Origin: Paenimyroides ummariense
GTDB lineage: Bacteria > Bacteroidota > Bacteroidia > Flavobacteriales > Flavobacteriaceae
Length of the DNA: 64,000 bases
Direction: 5' to 3'
NCBI RefSeq assembly: GCF_900115115.1
Contig: NZ_FOVI01000007.1
Coordinates: 62,001 to 126,000, forward strand
Shown here: positions 18,213-26,407 of the stretch, one piece after another
Position numbering within the stretch: the stretch's first letter is position 1
Layout: the number at the start of each line of letters is the position of its first letter
The notes under the pieces: generated by a model
Told to the model about the DNA's origin: nothing
What the model saw: only the letters and a program-made list of their open reading frames with translations
Databases searched by the model: none
Translations under genes and position numbers: made by a program

Positions 18213-18804
18213 ATGAAAAAAATAATAATAGTTACTTTCTTGTTTTTTAGTGCTTTGGGATTTTCTCAAGAGAGTGAAATTTATAAATTGGTATTTAAAG
18301 ATAAAAATAACTTTGATTATTTAAATTTTTTAGATGAAACAAATTTAGATAAATTGATAACTTTTAAGATTTATGATAAAACACATTGTTGGAATACAAA
18401 CTATTTTAAAATAAGAGATATCAACATTAATGATACTAAAATTATAGATAGTATTAAGCATTATGATAGGCATCCTTATAACCACACTTATTTATTTAAA
18501 AAAAAGAGATTTAAAAAAACTATTTAATGATAAGGAACAAGAATACCTGTATCAGCAAGCAATTAATAACGGAGAAAAAAGATTTTTAAAATTTAATGAT
18601 AATGTTTCTATTATTAGAACATTTCCTGAAACAGGGATTTATTTCACCATAAGTAGTATAATATACTCTTCAGATGGTCAATATGCATTTTTATATGTAG
18701 GTGTATTTCAAGATTTAGACTATTTTGGAAAAACATTTCTTATTTTCAAAAAAGACTCTAAAGGTTGGGATCAAATATATATTGAGAAAGACATTATCTT
18801 ATAA
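18213..18804 (+). pseudogene. Frameshifted secreted protein gene, paralogue of the next gene
   Basis: The first part starts at the ATG at 18213 with a signal peptide (MKKIIIVTFLFFSALGFSQ) and runs to a stop at 18527. The rest continues in the +1 frame to 18804 (from RDLKKLFNDKEQEYLYQQA). Joined, the two halves align along their length with the intact protein encoded at 18807-19406. The break falls in eight A residues at 18498-18505; seven would restore one frame of about 197 codons. It may be a recent mutation, slip-mediated phase variation or a sequencing error. Confidence 0.75.
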
Positions 18805-18806
18805 TC

Positions 18807-19406
18807 GTGAGGAAAAAACTAATAACAATCATTTTTCTATTTTTAACCGTTTTGGGATTTTCTCAAGAGAGTGAAATTTATAAATCTGTATTTGAGAACA
18901 AAGAAAACTTTAAATTTTTTGATTGGATGGATGAGGGTATAAAAGAAAAAATGATTTATTATGAGGTTTTGAACATAAATTTTCTTTTGCATTCAAAAAC
19001 ATTTAAGTATGAGCATAATATTTATTATTCAAAAGACTTAATAGATAGTTTAAAGATTTTAAGTAAAGGAGATTACCATTCTGAAACTCGTATTCTTAAT
19101 GCTAAAAAAAACAGTGAACTATTTACGTTTCATGAACAAGATTATTTATATAATGACGCTTTAAAAGCAAAACCTCAAAAGGTCGTTATAAATAGTAATA
19201 AGGTAAAACTGCTAAATGAAATACCTTTAGATGATAGCTTTTATTTCCAAGTGTCTAACATCATTTATTCAGAAAGTAAGCAAAAAGCGTATTTAATGGT
19301 TAATGCTTATGGTAATGGTCATTTATACGGATATTCTTTTTTTATTTTTGCTCTCAAAAATGATAAATGGGAACAAATTTATGAGGATGTAAATATTGTT
19401 TTTTAA
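18807..19406 (+). CDS. Secreted protein of unknown function
   Basis: The protein is 199 aa and starts with a GTG at 18807 two bases after the upstream stop. The signal peptide is RKKLITIIFLFLTVLGFSQ. The mature part begins with ESEIYKSVFENKENF, nearly the same as its broken neighbour, and then diverges. The C-terminus (YGYSFFIFALKNDKWEQIYEDV) matches the neighbour's FGKTFLIFKKDSKGWDQIYIEK. No known family was recognised. It ends the cassette just before the right copy of the duplicated terminator. Confidence 0.7.
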   Translation: MRKKLITIIFLFLTVLGFSQESEIYKSVFENKENFKFFDWMDEGIKEKMIYYEVLNINFLLHSKTFKYEHNIYYSKDLIDSLKILSKGDYHSETRILNAKKNSELFTFHEQDYLYNDALKAKPQKVVINSNKVKLLNEIPLDDSFYFQVSNIIYSESKQKAYLMVNAYGNGHLYGYSFFIFALKNDKWEQIYEDVNIVF

Positions 19407-19408
19407 TC

Positions 19409-19444
19409 TAATACAAAAGCTCTGAAATTTTTCAGGGCTTTTTT
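19409..19444 (+). repeat. 36-bp direct repeat, right copy, with terminator
   Basis: This is an exact copy of 17123-17158. The hairpin is at 19417-19440 with its T run to 19444. It closes the secreted-protein cassette just before mutL. Confidence 0.85.
19417..19444 (+). terminator. Terminator ending the secreted-protein cassette
   Basis: It has the same stem as the ribH terminator (AAGCTCTGAA / TTCAGGGCTT) and six T residues, three to ten bases past the stop of the last cassette gene. Confidence 0.88.
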
Positions 19445-19499
19445 GTTTTCTTTAACTTTCTGCAAAGGGCATTGGCAAGTAAATTCCCGTATAAAATTG

Positions 19500-19507
19500 T
19501 ATTTTTG
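19500..19507 (+). promoter_or_regulatory. Candidate -7 element for mutL
   Basis: TATTTTTG matches TAnnTTTG 29 bases before the mutL ATG. A TTG lies 25 bases upstream (19472-19474), a little beyond the normal spacing. Confidence 0.4.
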
Positions 19508-19535
19508 TAAATCATTAAAAAAAGTACAACAATAC

Positions 19536-21467
19536 ATGTCAAGCGTTATACGTTTATTGCCCGATCACGTTGCCAACCAAATTGCCGCCGGCGAAGTGGT
19601 ACAAAGACCCGCATCGGTAGTTAAAGAATTGCTCGAAAATGCCGTAGATGCAGGTGCAACTGCTATTAAACTGGTAATTAAAGACGCTGGTAAAACACTT
19701 ATTCAGGTAATTGATGACGGTAAAGGAATGAACGAAATTGATGCGCGTATGTGTTTTGAACGTCACGCAACATCAAAAATTTCTATTGCCGAAGATTTAT
19801 TTCAATTACAGACAAAAGGTTTTCGTGGCGAAGCATTGGCATCAATCGCCGCCATTGCGCATGTAGAACTAAAATCTAAAGAACATACTGCCGAATTAGG
19901 TACGCAGGTAATTATTGAAGGCAGTAAAATTACATCACAAGAAATTGTTGTGGCTCCAAGCGGAACATCATTTTCGGTTAAAAATCTGTTTTTTAATATC
20001 CCTGCCCGACGAAATTTTTTGAAGTCAGATCAAGTAGAACTACGTCATGTGATTGATGAGTTTGAGCGTGTGGCTTTGGCACATAACAATATTCAGTTTA
20101 CGTTTATAAACAACGGCAGTGAAATGTTTAATTTGCCGGCATCTAATTTTCGTCAGCGTATTGTAAATGTTTTCGGCGGAAAAACCAATGAAAAATTAGT
20201 GCCCGTTCAAGAAACAACTGAGATTGTTGAGGTTCATGGTTTTGTTGCAAAGCCCGAATTTGCTAAAAAAAGCAGGGGAGAACAGTTCTTTTTTGTGAAT
20301 GATCGATTTATAAAAAGTGGCTATTTGCATCACGCTGTAACCGCTGCTTTTGAAGGATTGTTGAAAGACGGCACACATCCAAGTTATTTTTTGTATTTAA
20401 CATTGCCACCTAATAGTATCGATATAAATATCCACCCGACAAAAACCGAAATTAAGTTTGACGATGAACAGGCGTTGTACGCCATTTTACGCGCAACAAT
20501 CAAGCATAGTTTGGGTCAGTTTAATGTTTCGCCGGTGTTGGATTTTCAGAAAGATGGGGATTTAGAAGTTCCTTATAGTTATGAAGGCACCAAATCTACC
20601 GAACCCACAGTTGAAGTTGATGCGTTTTTCAATCCGTTTGAAAGCATGAAATCGGGGAGCAGTTTGGCAGGACAAATGGGTTCTGGTTTTAATCCGTTCG
20701 AAAGCATCAAACCAAAAACATCGGTAAGTTCATTTCAAAGCAATGCATCATTTCAAGATCGTAAACACAAATCGGGCGGTTGGGAAACGTTGTACGAAGG
20801 TATTTCAGATGCAAAAGAAATCATTCTAACATCGGCAAATCATCAGTTTGATGAAGAAGTAATCACTGGATCTTTGTTCGATGATGATTCTTCGCAACCA
20901 ACCAATCATCAGCAATCGTATCAGTTTCAAAAAAAATACATCATTAGTCCAATAAAATCGGGCATGATTATAATCGATCAGCGCAGGGCACATCAGCGAA
21001 TTTTGTACGAACATTACATGCGTTCGTTCACGGTAAAGCAAAATGCAAGCCAGCAGTTATTATTTCCTTTGTCTTTGTATTACAGTGTTTACGAAATGGA
21101 GCTGCTTAAAAATTTACAGAATGAATTGGTTCAGATGGGATTTTTATTCGATGAAATTTCTAATGAAAAAATTGTAATTTTAGGTATTCCGGTGTCGATT
21201 ACTGAAAGCGAGGTTTCTATTGTTTTAGAAGATCTTTTAAACGATATGCAAGACGATGCTCCTGCAGACGTTGATATTCTGCACGACAGAATTGCAAAAT
21301 CGCTGGCACAGAGTTTGGCGGTAAAAACCGGCACATACTTAAGCGATAAAGAACAGGAAAATATTGTAAACAGTTTGTTTGGATGCGACGATCCGCAAAC
21401 ATCGCCCTTTGGCAAAACTACTTTTATCACCATGAAGGTAGAAGATATTGATAAAAAATTTATGTAA
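19536..21467 (+). CDS. mutL: DNA mismatch repair protein MutL
   Basis: The protein is 643 aa from the ATG at 19536 (MSSVIRLLPDHVANQIAAGEVV). The GHKL ATPase domain has VKELLENAVDAGA, IDDGKGMN and GFRGEALASI. A low-complexity linker (about 350-450) includes two NPFES repeats. In the C-terminal domain the endonuclease metal motif DQHA(X)2E(X)4E reads DQRRAHQRILYE, with the His and the first Glu replaced. The nicking activity is therefore uncertain; I recall similar variants in other Bacteroidota. It couples recognition by MutS to repair. The rhomboid gene starts on its stop codon. Confidence 0.95.
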   Translation: MSSVIRLLPDHVANQIAAGEVVQRPASVVKELLENAVDAGATAIKLVIKDAGKTLIQVIDDGKGMNEIDARMCFERHATSKISIAEDLFQLQTKGFRGEALASIAAIAHVELKSKEHTAELGTQVIIEGSKITSQEIVVAPSGTSFSVKNLFFNIPARRNFLKSDQVELRHVIDEFERVALAHNNIQFTFINNGSEMFNLPASNFRQRIVNVFGGKTNEKLVPVQETTEIVEVHGFVAKPEFAKKSRGEQFFFVNDRFIKSGYLHHAVTAAFEGLLKDGTHPSYFLYLTLPPNSIDINIHPTKTEIKFDDEQALYAILRATIKHSLGQFNVSPVLDFQKDGDLEVPYSYEGTKSTEPTVEVDAFFNPFESMKSGSSLAGQMGSGFNPFESIKPKTSVSSFQSNASFQDRKHKSGGWETLYEGISDAKEIILTSANHQFDEEVITGSLFDDDSSQPTNHQQSYQFQKKYIISPIKSGMIIIDQRRAHQRILYEHYMRSFTVKQNASQQLLFPLSLYYSVYEMELLKNLQNELVQMGFLFDEISNEKIVILGIPVSITESEVSIVLEDLLNDMQDDAPADVDILHDRIAKSLAQSLAVKTGTYLSDKEQENIVNSLFGCDDPQTSPFGKTTFITMKVEDIDKKFM

Positions 21468-22222
21468 TGAATCAGATTACTCCAGTAGTAAAACAAATAT
21501 TAATTGTTAACGTAATAATATTTGTTGCGGCTAATTTTTTTATGCCAATTTTAAAAGACTACTTACCAATGTATTATTTTGAAAACCCAGGTTTTCAATT
21601 TTGGCAGCCTATTACCCGTATGTTTATTCACATTGATTTTACACATATTTTGTTTAATATGTTTGCATTGTATTCATTTGGATCGGTGTTAGAACAAATT
21701 TGGGGAGGCAAGAAGTTTATATTGTTCTATATTTTGTGTGGGCTGGGTGCTTGCTTGTTAGATTCTATTTTTAAATATTATTTTGTTCATGACGCTATGA
21801 ATATTTTGAATTTGAATGGGTTTAAGAATTTAGAAATTTATGAATTACTTGATAAGGGTATGTTCGATCAAAGATGGAAAGAATATTTATCTGATAGTAA
21901 ATTTTATTCATTTATGAGGTCTTATGCAGGAGTTTCTTTAGGAGCTTCAGGAGCTATTTACGGTTTATTGGTAGCGTTTGCCTTTATGTTTCCAAATGCA
22001 GGTTTGGCTTTACTTTTTATACCAATGCCTATTAAAGCAAAATACTTTGTACCGGGAATTCTGGTTTTAGATCTAATTTTAGGATTTTACGGCGCTGCTA
22101 TTTTTGGGAAAGGTGGTGATGGCGTAGGTCATTTTGCACACATTGGCGGAGCGCTTGTCGGTTTCTTGTTGATGTGGTTTTGGAAGAAAAAACAGTTCGA
22201 TCAATTCCGTTGGGATAAATAA
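21467..22222 (+). CDS. Rhomboid-family intramembrane serine protease
   Basis: The protein is 251 aa with six or so membrane helices. The catalytic Ser is in GASGAIYGLL and the catalytic His in GHFAHIGGALVGF; the helix-1 loop has FIHIDFTHILFNM. An extra hydrophilic loop of about 45 residues lies between helices (about 105-150). It cleaves membrane-anchored substrates, which are unknown here. Its ATG overlaps the mutL stop (TAATG), so the two are translationally coupled. Confidence 0.92.
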   Translation: MNQITPVVKQILIVNVIIFVAANFFMPILKDYLPMYYFENPGFQFWQPITRMFIHIDFTHILFNMFALYSFGSVLEQIWGGKKFILFYILCGLGACLLDSIFKYYFVHDAMNILNLNGFKNLEIYELLDKGMFDQRWKEYLSDSKFYSFMRSYAGVSLGASGAIYGLLVAFAFMFPNAGLALLFIPMPIKAKYFVPGILVLDLILGFYGAAIFGKGGDGVGHFAHIGGALVGFLLMWFWKKKQFDQFRWDK

Positions 22223-22228
22223 CATATT

Positions 22229-23023
22229 ATGCAAAAGTTCGATATTAAAAACCTGTCCATAGAAATTAAACTTATTATTCTTTTAAGCGTAATAAGCCTT
22301 TTTGTTATGCTTATGAAGTTTGTTGATACAGGCTTTTACACAACAATTATCGAACAATTGGCATTGTTTAGCGACTTTAAAATATTTAATTTTCGTATTT
22401 GGCAGTTTGTAACATACAGTTTTTTGCATGGCGATATTATGCATTTAGTGTTTAATATGCTGATGCTGTATTTTTTTAGTCAGTTATTTTTTACTTTTTT
22501 TAATGAAAAACAATTTCTAAAAGCTTTTTTTCTAGGAGGGATATTTGCCGGTGTTTTTTATTTTGTTCTATCTAATATATTTGATATTAATAGCTATGTA
22601 GGTGGTGCTTCGGGTGCTGTAATGGCTGTTTTTTTTACCGTATTTGCTTACAGACCTAATATGCGTGTTAATGTTATTATTTTTCAAAATTTGCCAATTT
22701 ATTACATTGCATTAATATTAATTCTGCTAATTATTTATCAGTTTTTTACAAGTAATTCAAATGGTAATTTAGCTCATTTAGGCGGAAGCATCTTTGGTTT
22801 TTGTTACGGCAAATGGTTAGGCGGATTTTCTGTGAGCAACCTTAAAAAAACAAAAGTAAAAACCAATTTGCGAACGGTTCATAATAAAATCAATCAACCC
22901 AAAAATAATTCGGCAGATAATAGCGTTCAAAAACAAATAGATGTTATCTTAGACAAAATTAGCAAATCGGGATACGACAGTTTAACAAAAGAAGAAAAAG
23001 AGTTTTTGTTTAAGCAGAAATAA
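22229..23023 (+). CDS. Rhomboid-family protease with C-terminal cytoplasmic tail
   Basis: The protein is 264 aa. The catalytic Ser is in GGASGAVMAVF and the His in NLAHLGGSIFGF; the entry segment is FLHGDIMHLVFNMLML. After about residue 200 a soluble tail ends in DVILDKISKSGYDSLTKEEK, resembling the DUF6576 tail found on Bacteroidetes rhomboids. It lies six bases after the first rhomboid gene, so the two proteases are made together; they are not close copies. Confidence 0.9.
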   Translation: MQKFDIKNLSIEIKLIILLSVISLFVMLMKFVDTGFYTTIIEQLALFSDFKIFNFRIWQFVTYSFLHGDIMHLVFNMLMLYFFSQLFFTFFNEKQFLKAFFLGGIFAGVFYFVLSNIFDINSYVGGASGAVMAVFFTVFAYRPNMRVNVIIFQNLPIYYIALILILLIIYQFFTSNSNGNLAHLGGSIFGFCYGKWLGGFSVSNLKKTKVKTNLRTVHNKINQPKNNSADNSVQKQIDVILDKISKSGYDSLTKEEKEFLFKQK

Positions 23024-23027
23024 ACTT

Positions 23028-24071
23028 ATGAAACAGTTAAAATGGTTTAATAAAATAGCCTATATTTTAAACATAATGTTGGTTGTGCTAACATTGTTGG
23101 GCTATTTATTGCCTTCTATGGCGCCTAAACTGTTTCCGTTTTTGTCGGTTCTTACCTTAATTTTGCCTACACTTTTAATGCTAAATCTGGTGTTTGTAGT
23201 GTATTGGGCAATTCAACTTAAAAGACAGGTTTTTTTATCGATCATTGTTTTTTTGATCGGATACACGTTTTTTACAAAATTCTACAAGTTTACATCGAAA
23301 AACGAAGAGGTAGTAGAATCAGACTTTACTGTTTTAAGTTATAATGTTCGATTATTCAATTTATTTAATTGGATGCCAAACGAAAATGTTGCAGAAAACA
23401 TCAAGCGTTTTATTGAAGAACAGAATCCGGATATCATCTGTTTTCAGGAATATTCCAAATCGGCAGATTATGAGTTAGACGATTATAAGTTCCGACACAT
23501 TATTATGCACGGAAAAAAAATCAAAACTGGTCAGGCTATTTTTTCTAAATTTAGAATTATTGATGAAGGAGAAATCGCTTTGCCAAATTCCGATAACAAT
23601 GTTGTCTATGCCGATATCGTTAAAAATAAGGATACCATTCGCGTTTACAGTATTCATTTACAGTCGGTAAATATTAGTCCGGATATTAATGAGATCGATG
23701 AAAGTAAATCGAAACGTATTTTTAACCGATTAAGCGAGGCGTTTAAAGTTCAGCAATTACAGTCGGAATTGATTCAGGCACACATGGAAGATTTTAAAGG
23801 ACATAAAATTATCTGTGGCGATATGAACAATACGGCGTTTTCGTACGTTTATAAAAACATTATTGGCGATATGAACGATGCGTTTGTTGAAGCCGGCAAA
23901 GGTTTCGGAAAAACCTATAACTACAAATATTACCCTGCCCGCATTGATTATATTTTGGTTGATGAGGTGTTTGATGTAAAAGAATTTAAAACTTATAAAG
24001 ATTTTAAAAATTCTGATCATTTCCCCATTATGGCACGATTAAATATGAAAGATAAAAAAAAGGATAACTAA
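23028..24071 (+). CDS. Membrane-anchored endonuclease/exonuclease/phosphatase family protein
   Basis: The protein is 347 aa. Two or three N-terminal membrane helices (about 8-85) anchor an EEP domain. Metal and catalytic motifs are LSYNVRLFN, DIICFQEY, CGDMNNTAFSYVY, RIDYILVD and SDHFPI. The substrate may be a nucleic acid, a phospholipid or a sugar phosphate; the membrane anchor argues for an extracytoplasmic or envelope substrate. It is the last gene of the mutL-rhomboid run and ends at a terminator. Confidence 0.9.
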   Translation: MKQLKWFNKIAYILNIMLVVLTLLGYLLPSMAPKLFPFLSVLTLILPTLLMLNLVFVVYWAIQLKRQVFLSIIVFLIGYTFFTKFYKFTSKNEEVVESDFTVLSYNVRLFNLFNWMPNENVAENIKRFIEEQNPDIICFQEYSKSADYELDDYKFRHIIMHGKKIKTGQAIFSKFRIIDEGEIALPNSDNNVVYADIVKNKDTIRVYSIHLQSVNISPDINEIDESKSKRIFNRLSEAFKVQQLQSELIQAHMEDFKGHKIICGDMNNTAFSYVYKNIIGDMNDAFVEAGKGFGKTYNYKYYPARIDYILVDEVFDVKEFKTYKDFKNSDHFPIMARLNMKDKKKDN

Positions 24072-24088
24072 AATGCTATCCTTTTTTA
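24054..24088. terminator. Terminator after EEP gene
   Basis: A-run plus GGATA pairs with TATCC plus T-run around an 11-base loop. It spans the EEP stop codon and can serve both this gene and the convergent lipoprotein gene. Confidence 0.8.
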
Positions 24089-24093
24089 TTGAA

Positions 24094-24552
24094 TTATTTT
24101 TTTAAGTAAGTGAATACTTCTATACCTTCAGGTAATGGATCTCCATCTTCACTAATTAATTTTATTTTTAAATCGCTTGCAGTTACAGAAACTACTTCTA
24201 CAACCATAGTGTAACCATCTTCTTCATCAACTAAAGTAACTTGTTTTGAAGCTGCATTATAAGCCCACGTTCCAATATAATTATCTTGTGCGCAATCAGC
24301 TTCTTCATCATGATAAACTTCGTCTTTTACTCCACCAGTTTTCAATTCATAAAAATCATAATTGCAATCACCTGGTTTTAAGTCTTGTTCCAAAACTAAA
24401 TTACCATTTTGATAAAATTCTCCTTTAACCAAATTCCATTTTCCAACTAAAGGGTCTTGAACAATTGGAGTTTGATCTTGTGGTTTGTCGTCATCACCAC
24501 AACTAACTAACGATAAAGACAATAATGCTGAGAAAAATACTAATTTTTTCAT
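24094..24552 (-). CDS. Lipocalin-like lipoprotein, paralogue A
   Basis: The protein is 152 aa. The lipoprotein signal is MKKLVFFSALLSLSLVSC with Cys18, followed by an acidic GDDDK stretch. The mature domain has LVGKWNLVKGEFYQNGNLVLEQ and GTWAYNAASKQVTLVD, matching lipocalin-like domains. The paired Cys residues near DCNYDF and DCAQDN may form a disulphide. It shares about half its residues with the lipoprotein at 24999-25478, and the upstream DNA is much more similar than the coding DNA. Confidence 0.75.
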   Translation of the reverse strand: MKKLVFFSALLSLSLVSCGDDDKPQDQTPIVQDPLVGKWNLVKGEFYQNGNLVLEQDLKPGDCNYDFYELKTGGVKDEVYHDEEADCAQDNYIGTWAYNAASKQVTLVDEEDGYTMVVEVVSVTASDLKIKLISEDGDPLPEGIEVFTYLKK

Positions 24553-24701
24553 AAGTAAATATTATTAAATTTTCAGCAAAGATAGTTTTATAAATGAATA
24601 AAAAAAATATTTCATCGATTATACTATAATTTACTGATTTCTAAATCAATATCATTCATAAAAATTTCATCAAATTGTTTAATATAAGCTTCATTCATTT
24701 T
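24541..24701 (-). repeat. Segmental duplication, copy 1
   Basis: This block aligns without gaps to 25467-25627 (offset 926 bp) at roughly 90 percent identity by eye. It covers the first codons of the lipoprotein gene, its promoter region and the last 25 codons of a TPR gene. It shows that a lipoprotein-plus-TPR-tail unit was copied in tandem. Confidence 0.85.
24624..24701 (-). pseudogene. Remnant of the 3' end of the TPR gene
   Basis: The minus strand encodes KMNEAYIKQFDEIFMNDIDL and then EISKL and a stop, matching the C-terminus of the intact TPR protein (KMIEPYIERFDEIFMNDIDL...). Upstream of 24701 the match ends. It is a tail fragment left by the duplication. Confidence 0.82.
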
Positions 24702-24998
24702 ATTAGTTACTGTGAATATTAATCCGAATATTAATAAGATTGGTAAAAGTGAATCGAAAAACGAATTTTAGACAGATTAGCAAAAGCATTTAAATGATGA
24801 GCAGTAAATTAAAATTAATTAATATATCGAAGTTTTCAGGAATCTTTTCACCATTTTATTCGGAAAGTCTTAAAGTTATTCATCCTCAGAAATTCTAGTT
24901 AAGTAAAAGCACTTAAAAGTAATTTCTTTTCATTATTTGTATTTTAGTTGTACCTAGATATATAACGAAATTTAATTTTTTTAAACTAAATAACTTTT
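24702..24998. other. AT-rich spacer with no recognised gene
   Basis: About 300 bp between the TPR remnant and the second lipoprotein gene. No open frame with a signal peptide, RNA gene or hairpin with a T run was recognised. It probably holds decayed sequence at the duplication junction. Confidence 0.5.
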
Positions 24999-25478
24999 TT
25001 ATTTAGTTTGTTTTTCTAAATATAAGTAAACTTCTGTCCCATTTGGAGTTGGTTTGCCGAGGTAAGAAATAATTTTTAACTTTGAATCAGTTTTGGTTAA
25101 AGATTTAACTTCTGCAATAGTTGTGCCGTCTTCAGTGTTATTATCATACAATGTAATTTGTTTGCTTATAGGATTGTATGACCATGTTCCAGAATAGATG
25201 ATTAGAGAACAGTTCTGTAGGTCGTGATAAACATCATCTTTAATTCCATCAGTTTTAAGATCGTAATAATGATAATCACAACTAAATGGTTTTAAATCTT
25301 CTTCCAAAACTAAATTACCATTTTGATAATTTTCTCTTTTAACCATATTCCACTTACCTAATAAAAGTGTTTCGGTTTTATCTTGAGAGCCAGATTGATC
25401 TCCAGCTGGTCTATCATCAACAATACAACTAACTAAAGTTAAAGAAAGTAAAGCAGAAAGAGCTACTAATTTTTTCAT
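24999..25478 (-). CDS. Lipocalin-like lipoprotein, paralogue B
   Basis: The protein is 159 aa with the lipoprotein signal MKKLVALSALLSLTLVSC (Cys18). The core (LLGKWNMVKRENYQNGNLVLEE, YYDLKTDGIKDDVYHDLQNC, GTWSYNPISKQITLYD) parallels paralogue A, while the linker after the Cys and the C-terminal third differ. It is 71 bp downstream of the TPR gene on the opposite side of the shared duplicated block. Function is unknown; the pair looks like a diversifying surface lipoprotein family. Confidence 0.75.
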   Translation of the reverse strand: MKKLVALSALLSLTLVSCIVDDRPAGDQSGSQDKTETLLLGKWNMVKRENYQNGNLVLEEDLKPFSCDYHYYDLKTDGIKDDVYHDLQNCSLIIYSGTWSYNPISKQITLYDNNTEDGTTIAEVKSLTKTDSKLKIISYLGKPTPNGTEVYLYLEKQTK

Positions 25479-25627
25479 AAGTAAATATTATTAAATTTTC
25501 AGCAAAGATAGTTTTATAAATAAATAAAAAAAGTAATTCATTATTTATACTATAATTTACTGATTTCTAAATCAATATCATTCATAAAAATTTCATCGAA
25601 ACGTTCAATATAAGGTTCTATCATTTT
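25467..25627 (-). repeat. Segmental duplication, copy 2
   Basis: This is the partner of 24541-24701. Here the block is in its intact setting: the end of the full TPR gene, the 71-bp spacer and the first codons of the lipoprotein gene. It is therefore probably the parental copy. Confidence 0.85.
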
Positions 25628-26407
25628 ATCGTCTTGTAGATATAATTCTTTAGCCTTTAAAAAATGTTGTTTTGCTTTTTTGTTATCATTTTTCAAAACA
25701 TAAATCTGTCCGGCATAAAAGTTCAATTCGGCTTTTACACTATAGGGCATACTTAATTGTTCTTGTAAATAAAAAAGCGATTTGTCTAAATCGTTCAATT
25801 TAAAATAACTGCGCGCCAAATAGAAATTAGCTAGAAAATCATCTTTTGGATTCACACCTTGCTCTTTAAGAATAGTAAATAAGTAATCAAAAGTTTCAAT
25901 TGCTTTTTTATACTCTCCAAGTTGATAGTAAGCCTGTGCCTTTAAAAGCAAACACGATTCACCATGGCAGCCTTTATACGGAATTTTACTAATTTCTATA
26001 ACTTTATCAACATCTTTAATGGTGCTTTCGTAATCGCGGTAATAGTACAACATACTCCATGCTTTATATTCTAAGGCTCGTGTTTTACCATTAGCCGTAT
26101 CTATTGCTACGGCTTTGTTAAGCATTTCCATAGCCTTTATGTGCTCGCCAGCTTTTTTGTAAGAATACGATGCTCGCTCCATATATTCCACATGATCAGG
26201 AACCGCCAGCAAAGCACTGTCTTTATAGATTCGATGCATCTGGGAAGTTTGATAAACCGTTTGCGATAAATCATGGTATTTATCAGCCAGCTTAATACGA
26301 TCTTCTTTTGAAAGATGTTCAAACGGATTCGATTCTTGCGAATACGAAGAATGGCAAAATCCTATAAAAATTAAAATATTGTATAAAACGAATTTCTTTA
26401 AGGCCAT
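25550..26407 (-). CDS. Secreted TPR-repeat protein
   Basis: The protein is 285 aa with a signal peptide (MALKKFVLYNILIFIGFCHS). TPR units include ASYSYKKAGEHIKAMEMLNK, LLLKAQAYYQLGEYKKAIE, FYLARSYFKLNDLDKSLFYL and NFYAGQIYVLKNDNKKAKQH. TPR arrays bind proteins; the partner is unknown. Its ATG overlaps the upstream gene's stop by 10 bases, so they form an operon. Its 3' end is duplicated as a remnant at 24624-24701. Confidence 0.82.
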   Translation of the reverse strand: MALKKFVLYNILIFIGFCHSSYSQESNPFEHLSKEDRIKLADKYHDLSQTVYQTSQMHRIYKDSALLAVPDHVEYMERASYSYKKAGEHIKAMEMLNKAVAIDTANGKTRALEYKAWSMLYYYRDYESTIKDVDKVIEISKIPYKGCHGESCLLLKAQAYYQLGEYKKAIETFDYLFTILKEQGVNPKDDFLANFYLARSYFKLNDLDKSLFYLQEQLSMPYSVKAELNFYAGQIYVLKNDNKKAKQHFLKAKELYLQDDKMIEPYIERFDEIFMNDIDLEISKL

